From Massilia sp. BJB1822 (lineage in GTDB: Bacteria; Pseudomonadota; Gammaproteobacteria; Burkholderiales; Burkholderiaceae_D): a DNA stretch of 64,000 bases. Numbering within the stretch: the stretch's first letter is position 1; the number at the start of each line of letters is the position of its first letter. The translations under genes were made by a program, and so were the position numbers. Below, one piece after another: positions 26,059 to 34,089 of this stretch. The stretch is taken from positions 147,906-211,905 of the forward strand of contig NZ_JABWEB010000008.1 in the NCBI RefSeq assembly GCF_013369485.1, in the 5' to 3' direction. The notes below the pieces were generated by a model. It searched no databases, had not been told where the DNA came from, and worked only from the letters and a program-made list of their open reading frames with translations.

Positions 26059-26913
26059 TTACTGCAGCAGGGACATGACCATCGAGGACATGCTGTTGCT
26101 TTGTTTCAGCATGGCGGTACCAGCTTGCAGCAGCATCTGGGACGAGGTCATTTTCGAGCTTTCGGTCGCGTAGTCGACGTCCATGATACGGCCGGTAGCG
26201 GCCTTGGTGTTGGACGAGATGTTGGACAGGTTGGTGTTGATGTGGTCCAGACGGTTGGCGGCCGCACCCAGGGCCGATTGCACCACGCCCACGGAGTCGA
26301 TGGCTTTTTCCAGGCTGCCGATGGCGTTCGCCGTGGTGCCGCCGGTCAGTTCGGTGCCCAGGCCTGCGGTGGCGTAGTTGCTCGATACCAAGCCTACGTC
26401 GGTGTTGACCGAACCCATGGAAGTGGTCAGGTTGACGACCATGGTCTCGGTCGAGCTGGCGCCGATCTGGAAGGTCATGCTGCCGGCCACGGTACCGCCG
26501 ACCAGCAGGGTCGCGCCGCCGAAGGTGGTTTTGTTCAGCACGTTCGACAGCTCTTGGCCCAGTGCATCATACTCAGCCTGCATTGCATCCTTGTCCTTGG
26601 CGGTCGAGGAAACGTCGGCAGCCTGGGTGGCCAGATCCTTCATGCGAACCAGCATCGATTGCACTTCGGTGAAAGCGCCTTCAGCGGTTTGCAGCATCGA
26701 GGTGCTGTTCTGGGTGTTTTGCATTGCAACGGTCATGCCGCTGGTCTGAGCTTTCAGACGGGTTGCGATCTGCAGGCCAGCCGCGTCATCCATTGCCGAG
26801 TTCACACGGAAGCCGGTGCTCAGACGGGTCATCGAGGTCGACAGCGACTGTTGGGTTTTGGAGATCGAGTTTTGTGCCGACAGAGCAGCGTTGTTGGTGT
26901 GAAGGCTCAGCAT
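26059..26913 (-). CDS. fliC: Flagellin (short, lateral-type)
   Basis: Filament subunit, 284 residues, secreted without cleavage. The conserved N-terminal D0/D1 (LSTSMTRLSTGFRVNSAMDD AAGL) and C-terminal D0 (SSQMLLQAGTAMLKQSNSMS) frame a short Ser/Thr-rich middle, with little or no D2/D3. The MLSLHTNNAAL start recalls LafA-type lateral flagellins (from memory). An AGGAGTT ribosome-binding site precedes the ATG. The adjacent glycosyltransferase locus suggests surface O-glycosylation. It is the only flagellin in the window and may be one of several in the genome. Confidence 0.94.
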   Translation of the reverse strand: MLSLHTNNAALSAQNSISKTQQSLSTSMTRLSTGFRVNSAMDDAAGLQIATRLKAQTSGMTVAMQNTQNSTSMLQTAEGAFTEVQSMLVRMKDLATQAADVSSTAKDKDAMQAEYDALGQELSNVLNKTTFGGATLLVGGTVAGSMTFQIGASSTETMVVNLTTSMGSVNTDVGLVSSNYATAGLGTELTGGTTANAIGSLEKAIDSVGVVQSALGAAANRLDHINTNLSNISSNTKAATGRIMDVDYATESSKMTSSQMLLQAGTAMLKQSNSMSSMVMSLLQ

Positions 26914-27065
26914 TTGGTAACTCCTGTTAGGGTGGGTTCGATTCGGAGCCGCAGTTTCTTGCGCTCTCAGAAGTACAAGACGACCGCCGCCAAAAGTTTA
27001 TTAAATGCCGCATGGAAATTTTTTCGTTTTTTTTCGATGAAGCTTGAAAAATGGTTTTTTTGGTA

Positions 27066-27100
27066 ATTTTTTCGCCCTTGGATAGGGAGCGGATATAATT
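27066..27100 (+). promoter_or_regulatory. Possible promoter for the acetyltransferase gene
   Basis: A perfect TATAAT at 27094-27099, 28 bp before the ATG, in an AT-rich stretch. The -35 at the right spacing (TTCGCC, 27071-27076) is poor. The 214-bp gap to the divergent flagellin start must also hold the flagellin promoter, for which I could not identify a convincing sigma-28 site. Confidence 0.4.
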
Positions 27101-27127
27101 TCTCTACTGCTGCCATGAGATAGATAG

Positions 27128-27790
27128 ATGGAAAACATATTCTTGATCGGCTCCTCCGGTCACGCGAAGGTGCTGATAGATATTGTCGAGCGCGAAGGGC
27201 GCTACCGCATCGCTGGTTTGCTGGACAGTTTCAAGACCCCGGGTGACAGCACATTGGGTTACACGGTGCTGGGCGGAGTCGACGATCTGCCAGGCCTGGC
27301 GCAGCAATATGCGGTGGATGGTCTACTGATTGCCATCGGTGACAATTATGTGCGCGTCCAAATGGCGGAGAGGCTCGAACAGCTATGCCCCCAATTGCCG
27401 CTTGTGACGGCCATCCACCCGGCTGCCGTCATCGGCAGGAATGTGAGCCTGGGAAGCGGCAGTGTGGTCATGGCGGGCGCGGTGCTGAACCCGTGTTGCC
27501 GGGTTGGCCGGCTCTGCATCATGAATACGCGGGCTTCGCTGGACCATGATTCCGTGCTGGGCGACGGCGCCAGCCTGGCGCCAGGAGCCGTGACCGGCGG
27601 TGGTGCATTGATTGGTGCGGAAACGGCCGTGGGCGCCGGCGCCGTCGTGCTGCACCGCGTTGAAATTGGTGCCCATAGCGTGATTGGCGCAGGCGCGGTG
27701 GTTACCAGGAATATCCCAGCCGGGGTCGTTGCATACGGCTGCCCCGCCAAAGTGGTGAGGCAGCGAGAGCGCGGCGAACGGTATTTGTGA
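27128..27790 (+). CDS. NeuD/PglD-like sugar O- or N-acyltransferase
   Basis: A 220-residue protein with an N-terminal nucleotide-sugar/Rossmann-like part (IFLIGSSGHAKVLIDIVERE, residues 4-23) and a C-terminal left-handed beta-helix of hexapeptide repeats (VIGRNVSLGSGSVVMAGAVL, then further I/V/L-G-x-x repeats to ~205). This is the NeuD/PglD family, which acylates amino sugars of surface glycans. It is divergent from flagellin and convergent, 8 bp apart, with the aminotransferase gene. A role in completing the glycan on flagellin is inference; the acyl group is not predictable. Confidence 0.85.
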   Translation: MENIFLIGSSGHAKVLIDIVEREGRYRIAGLLDSFKTPGDSTLGYTVLGGVDDLPGLAQQYAVDGLLIAIGDNYVRVQMAERLEQLCPQLPLVTAIHPAAVIGRNVSLGSGSVVMAGAVLNPCCRVGRLCIMNTRASLDHDSVLGDGASLAPGAVTGGGALIGAETAVGAGAVVLHRVEIGAHSVIGAGAVVTRNIPAGVVAYGCPAKVVRQRERGERYL

Positions 27791-27798
27791 GCGGGGGA

Positions 27799-28920
27799 TC
27801 AGGCGGCGGTGGCGATGATGTGGCAAATGGCATCGACCTGTTCCATGGTCAGGGCTGGGAAGATGGGCAGGCACAGAACCTGGGTAGAGATTTCCCGCGC
27901 CACCGGTAGATTGGCCTGGGTAGCCGAAGGCATATGGCGATACATGGGGAAGTCGCTGATCAGCGGATAGAAGTAGCGGCGCGGGTAGAAATTGAACTCG
28001 CGCAGATGGTGGTACAGGCCATCGCGGCTGAGCGGGAAGCTGGCTTGGACCAGGATGGGGAAGTAACTGTGGTTGCTCTCTGCCGGCCCCTGAGGCCGGC
28101 TGACAATGCCTGGTATGCCGGCCAGCTTGGCGCAGTAACGCTCAAAAATGGTACGCCTTTTTGCCAGCGCGGCATCTACATTTTGCAGTTGCAGCAGGCC
28201 GAAGGCAGCATTGATTTCGGACATCTTGCCATTGATGCCGGCGGCAACCACCGTCACCTCGTCCACAAAGCCGAAATTCTTCAGGTGATCGATATGGCGT
28301 TTCATCTTGGCGTCCTGACAGATGATGGCGCCGCCCTCAAACGTGTTGAAGGCCTTGGTGGCATGGAAGCTGAGCACCGACAGGTCGCCATGCTCCAGCA
28401 CGCTGCGCCCCTTGTGCTGTACGCCGAAGGCATGCGCTGCATCATAAATCACCTTCAAGCCATAGTTGGTGGCTATCCGGTCGATTTCCTCCACATTGCA
28501 GGGCACGCCATAGCAGTGCACCGGCATGATGGCGGTCGTTTGCGGCGTAATGGCGGCTTCGATGCGGGCCGGATCCAGATTCAGGGTGAGGGGATCGATA
28601 TCAACAAAGACGGGCTTGATATTGTTCCAAAGCAGGGAATGTGCCGTGGCGACGAAAGAGTAGGGCGTGGTAATCACTTCACCATGGATGCGCATGGACT
28701 GCAAGGCGGTGATCAGGGCCATGGTGCCGTTGGCAAATAAGGACAGGTGCTTAACGCCCAGATACTCGCCCAAAGCCAGCTCCAGGCGCTGGTGATAGGG
28801 GCCGGCATTGGTCAGGATTTTGCTGCTCCAGATATCTTCTAGGTAGGGCAGGAAATCCTGCAGGGGCGGCAGATCGGGCTGGGTGACATAGACTGGATTG
28901 GCTTGTTTCAGGGAGTTCAT
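27799..28920 (-). CDS. DegT/DnrJ/EryC1/StrS-family sugar aminotransferase
   Basis: PLP-dependent enzyme of the class that aminates nucleotide-linked keto-sugars. The start at 28920 (MNSLKQANPVYV) has AAGGA 6 nt upstream; the frame opens at 28935. Family motifs: NGTMALITAL (cofactor phosphate site), VIYDAAHAFG, and SFHATKAFNTFEGGAI with the Schiff-base Lys. The pattern resembles VioA/QdtB-type enzymes making 3- or 4-amino-dideoxy sugars. It lies 11 bp after the TPR-GT41 gene, in one operon. A product such as a viosamine-type sugar for flagellin is inference, as in the vioA/vioB flagellin island of Pseudomonas syringae. Confidence 0.88.
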   Translation of the reverse strand: MNSLKQANPVYVTQPDLPPLQDFLPYLEDIWSSKILTNAGPYHQRLELALGEYLGVKHLSLFANGTMALITALQSMRIHGEVITTPYSFVATAHSLLWNNIKPVFVDIDPLTLNLDPARIEAAITPQTTAIMPVHCYGVPCNVEEIDRIATNYGLKVIYDAAHAFGVQHKGRSVLEHGDLSVLSFHATKAFNTFEGGAIICQDAKMKRHIDHLKNFGFVDEVTVVAAGINGKMSEINAAFGLLQLQNVDAALAKRRTIFERYCAKLAGIPGIVSRPQGPAESNHSYFPILVQASFPLSRDGLYHHLREFNFYPRRYFYPLISDFPMYRHMPSATQANLPVAREISTQVLCLPIFPALTMEQVDAICHIIATAA

Positions 28921-28931
28921 GGTAATCCTTA

Positions 28932-31637
28932 TCAATTCTTGGCGCCGGGTGAAAAATACTCGATTTCAAAACCCATGGGCGGCTGCCCTGTGCACCAGCG
29001 TTGCCACATGGCGCGCAAGACGCCCTCCAGTCCCAGCGCCAGCACCTCATACTGGCCAATGGGCGAAAGCTCAAGCTGGTGGCGCAGATTGGCGCGCAGG
29101 TCGGCCAGGGCCGGCAGGTGCCGGGTGACGTCGAGTCCTTTGCGGGTGAACTCGTCAATATCGCTACAGATGAAGGCATCAAGCTGTAGCTGGCTGAGAA
29201 TCGCCGCGCTGCCGCGTCCCGCGACTGTGGCACCGGCCAAGGTCAGCACCGGCACCCCCATCCACAGGGCGTGCATGGTCGTGGTGCCGCCGGCGTAAGG
29301 GATGGTATCGAGGCAGATATCGACCTGCTGATGCAAAGCCAGGTAAGCGGCAGTGTTGGTGCGTGGATGGAAGTCCAGGCGTTCGCTGCCAATGCCCTCT
29401 TCCGCAAACCAGGCGCTCAGTTTGGCCCGGGTATCGTTGGCCGTCAGGCCACCGATCAGCAGGCGGGCATTCGGTAGCTGGCGCAGCAAGGGGGACCACA
29501 AGGCGATTACCTCCCGGCTCAGTTTGGCAGGCCGGTTAAAGCTGCCGAAAGTGATATAACCGTTGGACAGTGCCGGCAGCGCGTTGACCGGCGGCGCCTC
29601 CTCGGCCGGCAGGAAGGGGAGGGCGGCCGGCATATACGCCAGCGCTTCAGTGAACTGGTTGGCCATCTCCGGCGGCGTGAAATGGTGGTCGGTGATGTAG
29701 TAGTCCATCGCGCGCAGACCGGTGGTGCCGGGATAGCCGATCCAGCTGGCCTGCACAGGCGCCGGCTTGCGGGCGAAAGTCAGCAGGCGATTTTTGTCGG
29801 TATGGCCGGACAGGTCGATTAGGATGTCAATGCCATCTGTGCGGATAAGTTGTGCCAGCGCATCGTGCGACAGTGCGCTGACGGGACGCCAGTTGTTCAG
29901 GCAGGCTTGCAGGCGTTGGGTATAGCCGTCTTCAATGGTGTTGTTGTAATAACCGTAGAGCTGCACCCGCGGCGAACGGCGTAAATGCTCTAGCAGGGGC
30001 AGAACAAAGTTGGTGACGGCGTGATTGTAGAAGTCGCCCGACACAAAGCCGACACGCAGCGGCCGCTCCGGATCGGGCGTGTTGGCATGGGGCAGCCAAG
30101 TGGCGCGCAGAGGTGCTTCGACCAGTTCCCCAAAGCGCTGGTGGTCGGCGCAGATCGAGGCGGCGCTGGCACTGCCATCATGTAGCAGGGCGTACAGCAT
30201 ATTGTTGTGCAATGCCTCCGTGGTGGGATGGCGCTGCAGGGCTGCGCGGCAAACCTGTACCGCTTCGCTGTTGCGACTTTGACGGATGAGCGCTGACGAC
30301 AGGTTGATGTGTGCTTCGACAAAACCGGGATCAGCCTGGACCGCGCGCTGGAAATGGGCAATGGCCTGCTCGGAATTTCCGAGGCTGCGTTGACATACGC
30401 CCATATTCATGTGGGCGGCCGCAAAGCCGGGCTGTAGTCGCAACGCTTCTTTATAGGCGGCAGTGGCTTCCTCAAACTGGTTCAGCGACTGGAGCGTGAC
30501 CCCCTTGTTCAAATGCAGCTCGGGTCGGCCAGGAGCCTGGAGCAGGCCTTGCTCCAGGACTTGTAGCGCCGCTTGGTATTGCCCTTGGGCCTGCAAAACC
30601 AGGCCCAGCCTGTTCAGCAAGCCATCGTTGTGTGGTTGGCGTTCCAGGGCGCGACGATAGCCGACCTCCGCCTCCTGGTATCGGCACAGGGTCTGCAGCG
30701 TTTCGGCGTGTTTGATGCCGATCTCCAGATCGTCAGCCCGTAATTCCAAGGCCTGTTCATAATTGGCCAGGGCTGCCTCCATCTGTCCTGCAGCCGCGAG
30801 CACATTGCCCAGGTTGAGATACACGGCGAGGCCGGTTGGATCGATGGCAAGAGCCCGTCGATAGCTTGCTTCGGCTTCCCCGTATCGCCTAGCCGCATAC
30901 AGCGCTGCGCCCAGATTGCTATGCGCGGTGCCCAGCGCGGGCTGGAGTTGCAGGGCGCGCTGGTAGCTGGCAATTGCCGCATCCAGCTGCCCCGCCATTT
31001 GCAGGGCATTGCCCAGATTGTTATGGGCCTCGGCATCTTCGGGGGCCAGTGAGGCGGTTGTCCGTAGGACAGTCAGGTTATCTTTGCCTTGCAAATGCAG
31101 GGCGGAGCCCAGCACGCTCCAGACGATGGCCGATTTCGGATAGATTTCAAGCAGGCTGCGCGCTTCCTGTTCCAGTGCGGCGTAACGGCCTTCCTGATAG
31201 AGTTGTCCCAATACCTGTAAGGCGGAAGCCGGGGCATTCGGCGTGTCATAAGGTCTGCTGAGCGCCGCTTGCGCGCGCTGCAGCAAGCCACGTGCGTTCT
31301 CGTTGTCGAGTCCGCGCTGCATGGCCGTCTGAATGAACTCCAGGGCTTGCTCCGCTTGATTTGCTTGCAGCAGTGCTTCGACAAGAGTGAGCCAGAATTG
31401 GCCTTCGTCGGGATTGATTTCCAGTGCCCTTTGTAAATAGGGGAGGGCGCCGGCGACATCGCCTTGCTGCATTAGGAGCAGGCCAAGATTATGGTTGGCC
31501 AAGGGATGGAAGGGGCGTTCGTGCAGGATGCGTTGGTATTGCTGCTCCGCATCGGCAAAACGTCTTTCCCGGTGAGCATCAATTGCAAGCAAGAGCTCCG
31601 GTTCAAAGGCGGACTCGGGATTTTCAGAAGTGCTCAT
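28932..31637 (-). CDS. TPR-containing GT41 O-GlcNAc transferase-like (SPINDLY-type) protein
   Basis: 901-residue cytoplasmic glycosyltransferase. Residues ~15-480 are an array of about a dozen TPR units (for example AHNNLGNALQMAGQLDAAIA), which in O-GlcNAc transferases present the acceptor protein. Residues ~510-890 are the catalytic domain, with LRVGFVSGDFYNHAVTNFVL, DILIDLSGHT, ASWIGYPGTTG, ITFGSFNRPAK and YAGGTTTMHALWMGVPVL. The start at 31637 is preferred to a TTG at 31646. It lies in an operon with its paralog (upstream) and the aminotransferase (downstream). The adjacent flagellin is the likely acceptor, by inference. Confidence 0.9.
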   Translation of the reverse strand: MSTSENPESAFEPELLLAIDAHRERRFADAEQQYQRILHERPFHPLANHNLGLLLMQQGDVAGALPYLQRALEINPDEGQFWLTLVEALLQANQAEQALEFIQTAMQRGLDNENARGLLQRAQAALSRPYDTPNAPASALQVLGQLYQEGRYAALEQEARSLLEIYPKSAIVWSVLGSALHLQGKDNLTVLRTTASLAPEDAEAHNNLGNALQMAGQLDAAIASYQRALQLQPALGTAHSNLGAALYAARRYGEAEASYRRALAIDPTGLAVYLNLGNVLAAAGQMEAALANYEQALELRADDLEIGIKHAETLQTLCRYQEAEVGYRRALERQPHNDGLLNRLGLVLQAQGQYQAALQVLEQGLLQAPGRPELHLNKGVTLQSLNQFEEATAAYKEALRLQPGFAAAHMNMGVCQRSLGNSEQAIAHFQRAVQADPGFVEAHINLSSALIRQSRNSEAVQVCRAALQRHPTTEALHNNMLYALLHDGSASAASICADHQRFGELVEAPLRATWLPHANTPDPERPLRVGFVSGDFYNHAVTNFVLPLLEHLRRSPRVQLYGYYNNTIEDGYTQRLQACLNNWRPVSALSHDALAQLIRTDGIDILIDLSGHTDKNRLLTFARKPAPVQASWIGYPGTTGLRAMDYYITDHHFTPPEMANQFTEALAYMPAALPFLPAEEAPPVNALPALSNGYITFGSFNRPAKLSREVIALWSPLLRQLPNARLLIGGLTANDTRAKLSAWFAEEGIGSERLDFHPRTNTAAYLALHQQVDICLDTIPYAGGTTTMHALWMGVPVLTLAGATVAGRGSAAILSQLQLDAFICSDIDEFTRKGLDVTRHLPALADLRANLRHQLELSPIGQYEVLALGLEGVLRAMWQRWCTGQPPMGFEIEYFSPGAKN

Positions 31638-31697
31638 GGGCAGCAAAAAAGAAGTGTTGAAATGGATGCGGCCTGATGTGGGCTGCGAAAAATGGCA

Positions 31698-33083
31698 CTA
31701 GCAATACTCGATCTCAAAGGCGGCTGCTGGAAGGCCCGTGCACCAGCGTTGCCACATGGTACGCAGCGCACCTTCCAGCCCGGCGGCGAGCAGTGGATAT
31801 TGGTTGAGTGGCGATTGCTTCATCAATTCGCGCATGCTGCCGCGCAAGGCAGCCAGGAACTGGAGATTGTTGGCGATATACACGCCTTTCTGAATAAACT
31901 CGTCGGCATCGCTGGCCACAAAGGCGTCGAGTTTCATCTGGTGCAAGAAAGCTGCGCTGCCTCGTCCCGCGACGGTTTGTCCCGCCAGGGTCAGTTGCGG
32001 CACGCCCATCCATAGCGCATGCAAGGTGGTGGTGCCACCGGCGTAGGGGAAGGTGTCGAGACACATATCGACTTTGCCGTGCAAGGCGAGGTACTGCACG
32101 ACATCCAGATGGCCCTGGAACAGCAGCCGTTCTGGGGTGATGCCCGCCGCCACAAACCAGTCCCGCAGGCGTTGCAGGCTGGCCTCCGATTGAATGCCGG
32201 CCAGCAGAATCCGGCTGCCGGGGACTGCCAGCATCAGCCGAGACCACAAGGCGACAACCTGCTGATTGATCTTGCCCGTTCGGTTGAAACTGCCAAAAGT
32301 GAAATAACCGTTCTCCAGCGCAGGCAAAGGATTCACCTGGGGAGCATCGGAGGCTGGCAGGAAGGGCAGGGCGGCAGGTACGCGGGCCAAGGCTTCCGTG
32401 AATTGACTATCCATTGCCGGGGGCGTGAAATGGGCGTCGGTAATGTAGTAATCGACGGCGCGCAGGCCGGTCGTGCCGGGATAGCCTATCCAGCTCGCCT
32501 GGATAGGCGCCGGTTTGCGTGCGAGGGCGAGCAGCCGGTTTCCCGCCGTATGGCCCGATAAATCGATCAGGATATCGATGCCATCGTCCTGGATTTTTTG
32601 CGCTAATGCCTCATCGGAAAGGGTTTCTACCTGATTCCAGTGGGGCAGACAGTCTTTCAGATACGCTGTACCGTGGTCTTGAAGTGAATTGTTGTAGTAG
32701 GCGTATAAAGACAGGCGTGGGGATTTTTTTAGATTGAACAGCAGTGGCAAAATAAAGCTGGTCACTGCATGGGCATTAAAATCCGCCGACAGGAAGCCCA
32801 CGCGCAGAACCCGCTCCGGATCGCGCCCGTTGCTGTGCGCAGGCCACTGTGGGCGCAGCGTCGATTCAAAGACCTCGCCGAAATGGCGATGCGCGGCAAA
32901 CAATTCCTCGGGACTCACCTGTGGGGAATGTGCCATGGCAAAGAGCAGATTATTATGCAGGGCGCAGGACAGGGGATCATCCTTCAATGCGGTCTGACAA
33001 GTGGCAATGGTTTCGGTAACCAGGCCTTGCTGAAACAATCTTGCACTCTGCGAGATGGCTTGACTGGCTGCCGAAATGCTCAT
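31698..33083 (-). CDS. GT41 O-GlcNAc transferase-like protein lacking the TPR array
   Basis: 461-residue paralog of the next gene, sharing the catalytic motifs (LRVGFLSADFNAHAVTSFIL, DILIDLSGHT, ASWIGYPGTTG, YAGGTTTLHALWMGVPQL, TVAGRGSAAFLH) and even the C-terminal MWQRWCTG...FEIEY end. It has only ~80 residues before the catalytic domain, enough for about one degenerate TPR, so acceptor recognition must differ. It lies 60 bp upstream of the long paralog on the same strand; a tandem duplication followed by loss or gain of TPRs is likely. An AAAGAGA site precedes the ATG. Confidence 0.88.
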   Translation of the reverse strand: MSISAASQAISQSARLFQQGLVTETIATCQTALKDDPLSCALHNNLLFAMAHSPQVSPEELFAAHRHFGEVFESTLRPQWPAHSNGRDPERVLRVGFLSADFNAHAVTSFILPLLFNLKKSPRLSLYAYYNNSLQDHGTAYLKDCLPHWNQVETLSDEALAQKIQDDGIDILIDLSGHTAGNRLLALARKPAPIQASWIGYPGTTGLRAVDYYITDAHFTPPAMDSQFTEALARVPAALPFLPASDAPQVNPLPALENGYFTFGSFNRTGKINQQVVALWSRLMLAVPGSRILLAGIQSEASLQRLRDWFVAAGITPERLLFQGHLDVVQYLALHGKVDMCLDTFPYAGGTTTLHALWMGVPQLTLAGQTVAGRGSAAFLHQMKLDAFVASDADEFIQKGVYIANNLQFLAALRGSMRELMKQSPLNQYPLLAAGLEGALRTMWQRWCTGLPAAAFEIEYC

Positions 33084-33290
33084 GGGTGTCTCTTTGTGGA
33101 ATTGTGCAGAGGAAATATTTTACCCGCTATCCTTCTCCTGGGGCAGTTTTTTCCGAAAGACCGCTTTGCATTGTAGCGCCGCTATCCGGATAAAGGGGAC
33201 GCCTCGATGCCACAAGTTTTGCGGCGGGAGAGTTCCTCGCATTGATTCGTCGGCTCCGGCCTGCTTCAGTGTTCGAGAAATGCCATAAAG

Positions 33291-33318
33291 AAGAAAGGCC
33301 GCCGCGGCGACCTTTCCT
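33291..33318 (-). terminator. Probable terminator after the PEP-CTERM gene
   Basis: Hairpin GAAAGG-CGCC...GGCG-CCTTTC followed on the minus strand by TTCTTT. It lies 18 bp after the PEP-CTERM stop codon. Confidence 0.6.
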
Positions 33319-33335
33319 TTCATCTATTATCTAAT

Positions 33336-33911
33336 TTACTGCGTTTTGCTGCGGCGGCGAACAGTGCCGCCAATTAAAGCCAAGCCAGCCAACAGCATGC
33401 CATAGGTTTCAGGCTCCGGGACGGCGGGCAGGGCGACGTCGCTCACCGAAAGATTGCGGAACTGGCCAGCACCGGCAACGTTGGTGGCAAACTGCTCCAG
33501 CATGATGTGGCCCGTGCCGGTAAAGGCTATGCTGTAGTGGTTCCACTTGCCGTCATTGATCAGCGTAACGGGCGTGCCGTAGCCGCCTGCACCGGCCAGC
33601 CAGCCATGCGAACCTGGGAAGCCTTCGCTGAGGCCGACAAAACCACCGCCGACGGTGTTTGCCGTACCGCGGTAATCAAAGTTGATGACTGCATTCGTGA
33701 ACGATGCGGTCGTAAAGATATCGCCCCCCGAATTGCCCGAACTAAAGGACAAAATCCCATCACTCACAGTTGCAAACGAGTAGCCGCTTCGGGTCCAGGC
33801 ATTCAGGTTGCTGAAATTTTCACTGAAATAGGTCGTTGCCGCCGCTGCCTGGCCCGTGATGCCCGCGAAAAGCAGGGTGGAGATTGCGGCTGAAAGAGCG
33901 AGTTTGCGCAT
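33336..33911 (-). CDS. PEP-CTERM sorting-domain exported protein
   Basis: 191 residues with a signal peptide (MRKLALSAAISTLLFAGITG, then AAA). The body is a beta-rich domain of unknown role, about residues 27-155. The C-terminal VPEPETYGMLLAGLALIGGT with RRR is the PEP-CTERM signal recognised by exosortase (EpsH-type) systems, linked to extracellular polysaccharide in betaproteobacteria. No exosortase gene is in the window. It stands alone, between the glycosyltransferase operon and the ETF-QO gene. Confidence 0.88.
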   Translation of the reverse strand: MRKLALSAAISTLLFAGITGQAAAATTYFSENFSNLNAWTRSGYSFATVSDGILSFSSGNSGGDIFTTASFTNAVINFDYRGTANTVGGGFVGLSEGFPGSHGWLAGAGGYGTPVTLINDGKWNHYSIAFTGTGHIMLEQFATNVAGAGQFRNLSVSDVALPAVPEPETYGMLLAGLALIGGTVRRRSKTQ

Positions 33912-34030
33912 AATGGCTTTCTTGAAATTGTTTGGAAATGCAATTGAGCCGAAGTGGCTTTAGTTGTTTTCCATGAAATTTTCGCCTTTTTGTAAAAATT
34001 AGTCAATCGACATTATTTTTTGTGAGTATA

Positions 34031-34071
34031 TAAAGAAAAACAGCGCGCACCTTGCAGTGTCGCGCTGTTTT
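34031..34071 (-). terminator. Intrinsic terminator after ETF-QO gene
   Basis: Stem AAAACAGCGCG/CGCGCTGTTTT (34037-34071) around a 13-nt loop, followed on the minus strand by TTTTTCTTTA. It ends the electron-transfer flavoprotein oxidoreductase transcript. Confidence 0.88.
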
Positions 34072-34089
34072 GCCGTGCTTCAGCCGGGC

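Noticed and set aside
26914..27127. Search for a sigma-28 flagellin promoter (TAAA-N15-GCCGATAA)
   Set aside because: A TAAACTTT box is present, and a similar TAAATTTC box lies before fliD, but no matching -10 GCCGATAA was found at the right spacing, so no site is claimed.
33120..33323. 67-codon minus-strand frame between the GT41 and PEP-CTERM genes
   Set aside because: No ribosome-binding site and no signal. It overlaps the probable terminator of the PEP-CTERM gene.
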